From the NCBI GenBank assembly GCA_021805305.1, contig JAJZFO010000080.1:1-15619 (forward strand): a stretch of 15,619 nucleotides of DNA. The letters are read 5' to 3'. A program made the translations under genes and the position numbers. The notes beneath the pieces were generated by a model. It saw only the letters and a program-made list of their open reading frames with translations. It ran no database searches and was not told the DNA's origin. Position 1 is the stretch's first letter; each line of letters begins with the position of its first letter. Shown here in pieces: positions 8,623-14,949 of the stretch. The stretch is from Actinomycetes bacterium. Lineage in GTDB: Bacteria; Actinomycetota; Acidimicrobiia; Acidimicrobiales; RAAP-2.

Positions 8623-9408
8623 TTACTTTTGGTGCACCGAACACCAGTAGGTGGTCCTACCCCCCACGACCGCGCTACGCATCGCCCCCCCGTCAAGGGG
8701 GCACAGGCCGCCGGGGAATCGCCCGGGCATGTGATCCCCCAAGTGCGACCCTCCTCGACGTTGCAGGGTCTTCATGGTCCTCGTGAACGCCCCATAGAGG
8801 GCGCTGCGCTGCGCGGACGTCAACCGGGCGGTGGGTGTTCGCGGATCGATGCCCGCGCGAAAGAGGATCTCGTCGCCCAGCAAGTTTCCGACCCCGGCGA
8901 GCACCGATTGATCGAGTAGGCGGGCCTTGATCGCCGGGCCCTCGCCACGCGAGATCTCCAGGGCACGGGTGAACTGCGACTTGGTCAGCGCCAGCGCGTC
9001 AGGACCCAGCGACGAGAGGTCGGGATCGATCTCGACGCGCGCGAGTCGTCGCGGATCATGCAGCAGTAACCGCCGGCCGTCGGCGAATTCGAGTCCTGCC
9101 CGGATCCATTGCTCACGATAGGTGTGGGGGCCGTAGAACAATCCATCGATACCCGCCTCGGAATCCACCAGGAGCACGCCCGTCATGCCAAAACGCATGG
9201 CCAGTCGCACGCCGTCGGTCTCGAGGATCATCAACTTGCCGCGTCGGTCCGTGCCCACGATCGTGAGTCCGCGCACCGTCCGTGACCACTGCGTGGGGGT
9301 GAGGAGCTTCTTAGCGGCGTAGGGGTCGCTCCACCCCTTGGCGATCGTCGCACCCACGACCCTCTCGGCGAGTTGACGGTACGACTCCACTTCCAGCACT
9401 TCGGGCAC
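8623..9408 (-). CDS. Fpg/Nei-family DNA glycosylase with altered zinc finger
   Basis: Base-excision repair glycosylase/AP lyase of 261 residues. The start is GTG at 9408, because Pro must directly follow the initiator: P2 is the catalytic N-terminal nucleophile and E3 its partner in PEVLEVE. K58 (K57 after Met removal) in RRGKLMIL is the beta-turn lysine of Fpg. The helix-two-turn-helix is LLDQSVLAGVGNLLGDEILF with N175. The C-terminal finger is unusual. It reads CPLD (C236, D239) and CSVH (C256, H259), not the classic four cysteines, while the DNA-contacting arginine R251 in GRTT is kept. Some Fpg/Nei paralogs have degenerate or zincless fingers. Substrate preference (8-oxoguanine or oxidised pyrimidines) cannot be assigned. 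It is divergent from the FrhB-like gene and upstream of dedA. Confidence 0.92.
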   Translation of the reverse strand: MPEVLEVESYRQLAERVVGATIAKGWSDPYAAKKLLTPTQWSRTVRGLTIVGTDRRGKLMILETDGVRLAMRFGMTGVLLVDSEAGIDGLFYGPHTYREQWIRAGLEFADGRRLLLHDPRRLARVEIDPDLSSLGPDALALTKSQFTRALEISRGEGPAIKARLLDQSVLAGVGNLLGDEILFRAGIDPRTPTARLTSAQRSALYGAFTRTMKTLQRRGGSHLGDHMPGRFPGGLCPLDGGAMRSAVVGGRTTYWCSVHQK

Positions 9409-9431
9409 TCCGGCACAATATCGAACCGGAG
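9408..9431. promoter_or_regulatory. Operator-like dyad in divergent glycosylase/FrhB-like promoter region
   Basis: CTCCGG (9408-9413) and its inverse CCGGAG (9426-9431) are separated by 12 AT-richer bases. The dyad fills half of the 45-base gap between two outward-facing genes and touches the glycosylase GTG start. TATTGT within the spacer, read on minus, is -10-like. This is the shape of a binding site for a dimeric regulator; the function is inferred. Confidence 0.35.
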
Positions 9432-9453
9432 GGTCACTTACTAAGGTTGAGGG

Positions 9454-10578
9454 ATGGCTCTTGACAAACCTCAGTGGCGCGAACTCTTCAGCGAGGTCGT
9501 CACGTCCGGGCTGTGCACCGGATGCGCCGCCTGCGTGGTGGCCTGCCCCCACGACGTGCTCGAGTACGACGCGGCGGGCGGCGTCTACAAGCCCTTCCAC
9601 CTCGACATCGACGGGGGTCGCGAGGACTGCACCCACGGCGTGAAGGGCTGCACCATGTGCACCCGCGCCTGCCCCCGGTTTCGCAACTGGGAGGCCGAGA
9701 TCGACCAGCACCGCTTCGCGCGCGAGCGCACCGAGGACGAGGTCTACGGCATCGGTGACGTCCTGCTCGCCCGGTCCACTGACGAATCGCTCCTCGAGAA
9801 CGGCCAGGACGGGGGCTTCGTCTCCACGCTGTTGATCTACGCCCTCGAGAACGACCTCATCGACGCCGCGCTGGTGAGCGGGCTCGAGGGCGACGGCTCG
9901 ACGTGGCGCGCGCAGCCGCGGGTCGTGCGCCACCGCGACGAGGTGCTCGACACCGCCAAGTCGCGCTACACCTACAGCGCCAACCTGCTGGCCTACCCCG
10001 AGGCCGTCGAGTCCGGGGCCGAGCGCATCGCGCTGGTGGGCATGGGCTGCATGGCCTCGGCACCGGGGGCGATGCAGACCCGCAAGGCCGGCAAGATCGC
10101 GCGGCGACTGAGTCTGACGATCGGGCTCCTGTGCTCCAAGACCTTCGACGACTCGATCTTCGAGGAGCTCTTCGAGAAGAAGTACGGCCTGCGACGTTCG
10201 GACATCACCAAGATGAACATCAAGGGCGTCTTTCAGATCTGGACGCGAGACGGCGGGTACCACGAAGTCCCGCTCAAGGAGGCCCACGCCTATACCCGAG
10301 AGGGATGCACCACGTGCCCGGACTTCGCCGCCGAGCACGCGGACCTCTCGGCGGGGGGCATCGGAGCCTTCAACGACTGGACGCTGGTGATCGTGCGCAC
10401 CGAGCAGGGCCGCGAGATCGTCGCCGCGCTGAAGGACCGGGGCCTGATCGAAACCCGTCCCGGCGACGACGACCCGGGCGCGGTGGCCCTCTTGCACAAG
10501 CTCGCGCAGGTCTCCCGCAAGCGTTGGCCCGAGACCGCCGTACCGGGCCCGCGGCGCATCCCGGTCCGCGGAGCGTAG
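9454..10578 (+). CDS. Coenzyme F420 hydrogenase/dehydrogenase beta-subunit-like (FrhB/FdhB) Fe-S protein
   Basis: Predicted cytoplasmic iron-sulfur flavoprotein of 374 residues. It belongs to the superfamily that transfers electrons to or from F420 or related acceptors, which also includes plant 7-hydroxymethyl chlorophyll a reductase. An N-terminal ferredoxin-like part has C21, C24, C27 and C31 in LCTGCAACVVACP, and a second set C59, C66, C69 and C73 ending CTMCTRACP. The FrhB N and C domains follow. C199 lies in VGMGCMAS, where relatives commonly read GxPCQ. C285 and C288 lie in GCTTCPDFAAEHADLS, followed by the family block WTLVIVRTEQGREIV. Start ATG 9454 has AAGG seven bases upstream. No hydrogenase alpha or gamma subunit is nearby, so a hydrogenase role is unlikely. 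It is the first gene of a tight operon with a phosphatase, DUF3090 and SCO1664. Confidence 0.9.
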   Translation: MALDKPQWRELFSEVVTSGLCTGCAACVVACPHDVLEYDAAGGVYKPFHLDIDGGREDCTHGVKGCTMCTRACPRFRNWEAEIDQHRFARERTEDEVYGIGDVLLARSTDESLLENGQDGGFVSTLLIYALENDLIDAALVSGLEGDGSTWRAQPRVVRHRDEVLDTAKSRYTYSANLLAYPEAVESGAERIALVGMGCMASAPGAMQTRKAGKIARRLSLTIGLLCSKTFDDSIFEELFEKKYGLRRSDITKMNIKGVFQIWTRDGGYHEVPLKEAHAYTREGCTTCPDFAAEHADLSAGGIGAFNDWTLVIVRTEQGREIVAALKDRGLIETRPGDDDPGAVALLHKLAQVSRKRWPETAVPGPRRIPVRGA

Positions 10579-10582
10579 TCCC

Positions 10583-11251
10583 ATGGCCCCCAGCGCCACC
10601 CCCACCCCCAAGGCCAAGGCCAAGGCCACGGCCACGACGATCCTGCTCGTACGCCACGGCGTCACCGGCACCACGGGCAAGGTCCTGCCCGGACGCGCGC
10701 CCGGCCTGCACCTATCGAGTCGGGGCCACGAGCAGGCACGGCACGCCGCCGCACGCCTGGGTGAGCTCGACGCCGCGCCGGTCGCCCTGTACGCCTCGCC
10801 CCTGGAGCGCACCCGCGAGACGGCGGCGCCCATCGCCCGGCGCCTGGGCGTGCGCACGAGGACCGACCGGGGACTCCTCGAGTGCGACTTTGGCGCCTGG
10901 ACCGGCAAGTCGCTCGCGTCGCTGCGCAAGAAGTCCGAGTGGCGGGCCGTCCAACACGCGCCGAGCACCTTTCGTTTCCCCGACGGCGAATCATTCGCCG
11001 AGATGCAACATCGCATGTGGAGGACCCTCGAACGCCTCGCCCAGGCGCACCGCGGTGAGACGATCGTGGTGGTCAGCCACGCCGATCCGATCAAGGCCGC
11101 CGTCACCTACGCCCAGGGCGTGCCCCTGGACCTCTTTCAGCGCACCGTCATCTCGACGTGTTCGATCAGCGCCATCATCCTCACCGACTCAACGCCCATC
11201 GTGGTCAGTGTCAACAACACCGGATCGCTCAAGGAGCTCATCGCCTCATGA
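10583..11251 (+). CDS. Histidine phosphatase (phosphoglycerate-mutase-like)
   Basis: Cytoplasmic branch-1 histidine phosphatase of 222 residues. The phospho-accepting H25 is in LLVRHGVTG. The acid/base E100 is in LLECDFGAWTG. The second active-site histidine H166 is in VVVSHADPIK. The internal SPLERTRETA segment supplies the conserved arginine. The first 17 residues are a Pro/Lys/Ala-rich tail (PTPKAKAKATAT) encoded by a near-repeat of AAGGCC, probably disordered. Start ATG 10583 lies four bases after the preceding stop and has GGAG nine bases upstream. Its TGA overlaps the next ATG. The arrangement phosphatase, DUF3090, SCO1664 matches mycobacterial Rv2135c-Rv2134c-Rv2133c as I recall it. 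The substrate is unknown; phosphoglycerate mutase activity should not be assumed. Confidence 0.93.
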   Translation: MAPSATPTPKAKAKATATTILLVRHGVTGTTGKVLPGRAPGLHLSSRGHEQARHAAARLGELDAAPVALYASPLERTRETAAPIARRLGVRTRTDRGLLECDFGAWTGKSLASLRKKSEWRAVQHAPSTFRFPDGESFAEMQHRMWRTLERLAQAHRGETIVVVSHADPIKAAVTYAQGVPLDLFQRTVISTCSISAIILTDSTPIVVSVNNTGSLKELIAS

Positions 11252-11730
11252 AGTACGTCTTCGACGCTCCCGAGAAGGTCATGGTGGGCGTGCGCGGCGA
11301 GGTCGGCAATCGACTCTTCCTGCTGCAGGCGCGTCAGGGACGACGCCTGGTGATCTTGAAGTGCGAGAAGGTCCAACTCGCCGCCCTCGCCCAGTGGATA
11401 TCACAGGTCATCGACGACATGGGTCGCCCGGGACACCTGCCCGATGATTTCAGCCTCGAGCCCGAGTACGAGGCCGACTTCACCGTCGGCGACATCGCCA
11501 TCGCCCTCGACGAGGAACGCGACGTGCTCGAAGTGACGTTCGAATCCGCCGGCGAGGACGACGACGAGGCCACCATCGCCTTGACCAAGGAATGGGCGGG
11601 CGGCCTGGCCATCGCCATCACCCGACTGGTCGAAGCCGGACGACCGCCCTGTCCGCTCTGCGGCGGTCCCCTGGACCCTCGCGGCCACGACTGTCCGCGC
11701 ACCAACGGCCACCGCGCACCCGCGCGCTGA
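11248..11730 (+). CDS. DUF3090 family protein with C-terminal Zn-ribbon
   Basis: Conserved actinobacterial protein of 160 residues and unknown function. I recognise it from the start KYVFDAPEKVMVGVRGEVGNR and from its place between a histidine phosphatase and an SCO1664 protein. The body is predicted alpha/beta and acidic in the middle (residues about 95-110, ESAGEDDDEA). The C-terminus carries a putative metal site with C135 and C138 in CPLCGG, H147 and C149 in GHDCP, and H155. ATG 11248 shares the ATGA overlap with the phosphatase stop and has AAGGAG 11 bases upstream, which indicates translational coupling. A longer in-frame extension upstream to 11158 lies inside the phosphatase gene and is rejected. 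A role as an adaptor or nucleic-acid binder is only a guess from the ribbon. Confidence 0.92.
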   Translation: MKYVFDAPEKVMVGVRGEVGNRLFLLQARQGRRLVILKCEKVQLAALAQWISQVIDDMGRPGHLPDDFSLEPEYEADFTVGDIAIALDEERDVLEVTFESAGEDDDEATIALTKEWAGGLAIAITRLVEAGRPPCPLCGGPLDPRGHDCPRTNGHRAPAR

Positions 11731-11732
11731 GC

Positions 11733-12440
11733 GTGCGCCGCGAGGACCAGATCGAGCTGTTGCGCCACGGCGCACTGAAGGTCGAGGGACGAGTCGCGGG
11801 TTCCTCGAATCAGGCGTTGCTCGTCTCGGTCACCCTCGAGGGGGACAGCGGTCTCGCCTGTTACAAGGCGGAGGCGGGTGAGCGACCATTGTGGGACTTC
11901 GACGATGGGCTCTGGCGCCGCGAGGTCGCGGCGTGGGAGCTCGACCAGCTCCTGGGCACCGACCTGGTACCGACGACGATCGCTCGCGAGGACGCCCCCT
12001 TCGGAGTGGGATCCCTGCAGTGGTGGATCGAGGACGCCACCGACGACCACTACTTCACGCTGCGCGAGAAGCACGACCTCCTGGCGTGGTTCACCGACCT
12101 GTGCGCCTTCGACGTGGTGGCCAACAACGCCGACCGCAAGGGCGGACACATCTTGTACGACTCGGTGCGCTGTTGGGCCATCGACAATGGTCTGTGCTTC
12201 CACGAGGAGGACAAACTGCGCACCGTCATCTGGGAGTACGCCGAGGAGACCCTCCCCGACCGTGTCCTCGAGCCTCTCGCGCGCCTCGCCCAGGGCGAAA
12301 CCGGCGAGCTCGGCTACTACCTCAGCGAGGCGGAGGTGCGTGCGACGTCACGACGAGCGCACGACCTTCTGCTGGCCAGCAGCTTTCCGACACCCAACGA
12401 CGAGGGCGACTGGCCGCCCTACCCCTGGCCCCTGATCTGA
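11733..12440 (+). CDS. SCO1664 family protein with PI3/PI4-kinase-like signatures
   Basis: Conserved actinobacterial protein of 235 residues and unproven function. Kinase-fold-like features are K45 in ACYKAEAGERPLWDF (candidate nucleotide-contacting lysine), the loop FDVVANNADRKGGHIL with D127, N132 and D134, and AIDNGLCFH with D151 (metal-binding Asp position). This order resembles PI3/PI4-kinase and HipA-type ATP-grasping kinases. An N-terminal residue run matches the family start REDQIELLRHGALKVEGR. GTG 11733 is chosen because it lies two bases after the DUF3090 stop; a longer in-frame reading starting near 11592 falls within DUF3090 coding sequence. The last codons CCC CTG ATC TGA form one arm of a palindrome with the opposing MFS gene. 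Whether it phosphorylates a protein, a lipid or a small molecule is unknown. Confidence 0.9.
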   Translation: MRREDQIELLRHGALKVEGRVAGSSNQALLVSVTLEGDSGLACYKAEAGERPLWDFDDGLWRREVAAWELDQLLGTDLVPTTIAREDAPFGVGSLQWWIEDATDDHYFTLREKHDLLAWFTDLCAFDVVANNADRKGGHILYDSVRCWAIDNGLCFHEEDKLRTVIWEYAEETLPDRVLEPLARLAQGETGELGYYLSEAEVRATSRRAHDLLLASSFPTPNDEGDWPPYPWPLI

Positions 12441-12452
12441 TCAGATCAGGGG
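12429..12452. terminator. Perfect 24-base palindrome over abutting convergent stops
   Basis: The 12-base arm CCCCTGATCTGA is followed immediately by its exact inverse complement, with the centre between 12440 and 12441. That is also the boundary between the two stop codons. In RNA from either strand it could fold to a stem of about ten pairs with a four-base loop. No T-run follows on either side, so a bidirectional intrinsic terminator is plausible but not classic. Confidence 0.5.
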
Positions 12453-13901
12453 GACCAGGTCGCCCTCGAGCTCGGGCACCCCGGACTCGAGCATGAAGAA
12501 GGTCACGAGAGCTCCCAGGGCGAAGAAGCCGGCCGCCCACCAAAAGGCCACCGCGTACCCGTGCAACGTGGCGGTGGTGCCCGTCGCGCAACGCGACGCC
12601 ACCGACGAGGGGCAGGTGATCGCGCGCCGATACGTGATGACCGCGATGGTGTTGAGCGTGGCGGTGCCCACGGACCCGCCGATCTGCTGGACGACGTTCA
12701 CCATGGCCGACGCGGCGCCCGCGTCACGGGGTTCGATGCCCGCGGTCGCACTCGCCGTGGACGGCGCGAAGATCAACCCGAGACCGAGACCGGTCACGAT
12801 GAGCCCGGGCATCACGTGTCCGAGGTAGTCCGCGTTGGCGGGCAGTTTGGTGAACAAGATCATGCCCATCATCCCGAGCAACATCCCCACCGGCACCAGG
12901 GGACGTGGTCCCACCAGGGCGAGGAGTCGCGCGCTGGCCAGCGACGCCGAGAAGGCCAGTGACGCCACCAGCGGTAGGAACAGCAATCCGGTCTTCATCG
13001 GCGAGTAGCCCAGGGTGTTCTGCAGGTAGTACGCCAGGAACAACGAGATGCCGAAGATGCCGATGTTGGTGATGTAGAGGGCGATCAACGAGCCCCCGCG
13101 GGTGCGATTGGTCACGATCCGCAGTGGCAACAAGGGGAACGCCGAACGCTTCTGCCACAGCACGAACACCACGACCAGGACGGCCCCCACCCCCAGGCTG
13201 AACCACGTGTCGAAGTTGCCCCATCCCGTGGTCACGGCGTGACCGAGCCCAAAGACCAGGGCGAACAGTCCGGCGCTCGCCAGTACCGTGCCCACCAGGT
13301 CGAGGTGGATCGTGCGCGCCTCTCGCCCGCGCTCCACGAAGAGCACGACCCCGATCAACGCGAGGGCGGCGAAGAACAGGTTGATGGTCAAGCACCACCG
13401 CCACGACGCCCACTGGGTCAGCGCACCACCCAACAACAGGCCGATCGCCGCGCCGGACCCGCCCACGGCCCCGAAGATGGAGAACGCCTTGGCGCGCTCC
13501 TTGGGCTCGCGGAAGGTCAGGGTCAGTGCGGCGAGCGCCGCGGGCGCGAGCAGGGCACCGAAGACCCCCTGGACGGCGCGCGCGCACACCAGGACGGCGA
13601 AACTCTTGGCCGCCCCGCCCACCGCGGACGCCAACGCGAAACCCACCAGGCCCACCATGAGCGAGGTGCGCCGACCCCAGAGGTCGCTCAGGCGACCACC
13701 CAGGAACATCAAGGAGCCAAAGGCCAGGGCGTAGGCGGTGATGAGCCATTGTCGATTCGCCACCGAGAAGTTGAGGTCCACCTGGGCGCGCGGCAGCGCG
13801 ATATTGATGACCGTCGCGTCGAGGGCGACCATCAATTGGGTCACGCTCACGGTCACCAGGACCCACCACCGACGGGTGTGTGACGTGGGGGTGTTTTGCA
13901 T
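12441..13901 (-). CDS. MFS drug exporter, DHA2 (14-helix, EmrB/QacA) type
   Basis: Inner-membrane proton-driven exporter of 486 residues. The DHA2 helix-1 motif LDATVINIALPRAQ lies at residues 27-40 and loop 2-3 motif A, GGRLSDLWGRR, at 68-78. A motif C-like region, GAVGGSGAAIGLLLGGALT, is in the fifth helix. Length and hydrophobic pattern fit 14 helices. Substrates of the family are lipophilic drugs, dyes and toxic metabolites and cannot be specified here. The segment between the last helices (ITCPSSVASRCATGTT) contains two cysteines in a predicted outside loop. ATG 13901 has no strong ribosome-binding site. It lies 85 bases downstream of etfA on the same strand, so it may have its own promoter. 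Its stop abuts the SCO1664 stop, and both proteins end in PLI because of the palindrome. Confidence 0.94.
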   Translation of the reverse strand: MQNTPTSHTRRWWVLVTVSVTQLMVALDATVINIALPRAQVDLNFSVANRQWLITAYALAFGSLMFLGGRLSDLWGRRTSLMVGLVGFALASAVGGAAKSFAVLVCARAVQGVFGALLAPAALAALTLTFREPKERAKAFSIFGAVGGSGAAIGLLLGGALTQWASWRWCLTINLFFAALALIGVVLFVERGREARTIHLDLVGTVLASAGLFALVFGLGHAVTTGWGNFDTWFSLGVGAVLVVVFVLWQKRSAFPLLPLRIVTNRTRGGSLIALYITNIGIFGISLFLAYYLQNTLGYSPMKTGLLFLPLVASLAFSASLASARLLALVGPRPLVPVGMLLGMMGMILFTKLPANADYLGHVMPGLIVTGLGLGLIFAPSTASATAGIEPRDAGAASAMVNVVQQIGGSVGTATLNTIAVITYRRAITCPSSVASRCATGTTATLHGYAVAFWWAAGFFALGALVTFFMLESGVPELEGDLVPLI

Positions 13902-13986
13902 ATTGATGTGTCTCAGCCTAAGGAATCCGCGTCACCGCGTGCGGCATGAAACGTCGACGCACTACTACTTCTAAGGAAACAAAGGG
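13902..13986 (-). promoter_or_regulatory. Spacer upstream of the MFS gene with a direct repeat
   Basis: This 85-base gap between etfA and the exporter is AT-richer than its surroundings. The octamer CTAAGGAA occurs at 13918-13925 and again at 13971-13978 in the same orientation. A GC-rich imperfect inverted repeat (CCGC...GCGG) near 13927-13944 might be a weak etfA terminator. An exporter promoter with a regulator site is plausible; none is proven. Confidence 0.3.
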
Positions 13987-14949
13987 TTAGGACCGCGACT
14001 TCAACTGTGCGATGAGTGCGGGGAGGACTCGCTGGACGTCACCCACCACGCCGAGGTCGCTGATCGCGAAGATCGGCGCATCGGGATCCTTGTTGATCGC
14101 CACGATGTGCGCGGCACCCTTCATACCCACCATGTGCTGGGTCGCGCCCGAGATGCCGCACGCGATGTAGAGGTCCGGCTTGACCGTCTTACCCGTCTGG
14201 CCCACTTGGTGCGAATAGGGCACCCAGCCCGCGTCAACGATGGCGCGACTCGCGCCCGGCGCGCCCTGCAGTAGTCGGGCGAGTTCTTCGACGAGTTCAT
14301 AGGACGCGGCGTCTCCGAGCCCACGGCCCCCCGAGACGACCACCCTGGCGTCCTCGAGCGCCGGACCGGTGCGCTCCTCGACGTGCGAGGAACGAATCGT
14401 CGCCACGCGCGTCGACACGGCGACGGGCGTCACGCTATGGCGTTGCGCCGGACCCGGGCCGTCGGGCGTCGCCACGAAGGACTTGGCGCGGACCACGAAG
14501 AGACCCGGCGCCGACGAGAGTAGCCGCGCCACCACGGTGAGGGTGCCCCCGAAGATGGGGTGTTCGCTCTCGAGTGTCGCGCCCTCGCGCAGACCGGTCA
14601 CGTTGGTGAGCACCGACGCGTCGAGCATCACCGACAGTCGACCCGCGATGTCGCGACCGTCGTTGCTGGCGGGTATCAAGATCGCGTCGGGGGTCTCGTC
14701 CTCGAGCAAACGCTTCATCGTGGCCGCCACAGCACTGGCGGGCAGCACCGCGCCGAGGTCGCCGAGGTCCCAGAGCCGACTCGCTCCGTAGGCGCCCACC
14801 ACGTCGGCCAGTGCCTCGCCCCCCGCGCCCCAGGTGATCGCACTCACCGCGGCGCCTCGGCGGCGGGCCTCGCTGATGAGCTCCTTCGAGGTCGTCGTGA
14901 TATCACCGGACGTCGGTTCGGCCACCACCCACACCTGAGCGACGCTCAT
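13987..14949 (-). CDS. etfA: Electron transfer flavoprotein subunit alpha
   Basis: FAD-carrying subunit of ETF, 320 residues, which takes electrons from acyl-CoA and related dehydrogenases and passes them to the respiratory chain via an ETF-quinone oxidoreductase or similar partner. The N-terminal domain spans about 1-190 with the conserved [18 protein letters not shown] near 93-110. The C-terminal FAD domain has GGRGLG at 207-212, [20 protein letters not shown] at 249-268 and [19 protein letters not shown] at 286-304. This is the standard signature order. Its ATG shares an ATGA overlap with the etfB stop, giving coupled 1:1 synthesis. Length is typical. No oddities are seen. Confidence 0.97.
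   Translation of the reverse strand: MSVAQVWVVAEPTSGDITTTSKELISEARRRGAAVSAITWGAGGEALADVVGAYGASRLWDLGDLGAVLPASAVAATMKRLLEDETPDAILIPASNDGRDIAGRLSVMLDASVLTNVTGLREGATLESEHPIFGGTLTVVARLLSSAPGLFVVRAKSFVATPDGPGPAQRHSVTPVAVSTRVATIRSSHVEERTGPALEDARVVVSGGRGLGDAASYELVEELARLLQGAPGASRAIVDAGWVPYSHQVGQTGKTVKPDLYIACGISGATQHMVGMKGAAHIVAINKDPDAPIFAISDLGVVGDVQRVLPALIAQLKSRS

Noticed and set aside
8571..8696. 42-residue N-terminal extension of DedA
   Set aside because: It overlaps the end of the glycosylase gene, is not membrane-like, and ATG 8570 has a good upstream AGGAAG and a normal family N-terminus.
9461..9466. TTGACA as a -35 promoter box
   Set aside because: It lies within the first codons of the FrhB-like gene (Leu-Asp-Lys) with no matching -10 or downstream start on that strand.
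9409..11106. Long N-terminal extension of the glycosylase frame (827 codons in total)
   Set aside because: The glycosylase needs an N-terminal proline directly after the start, which fixes GTG 9408. The extension is antisense to the FrhB-like and phosphatase genes and lacks recognisable domains.
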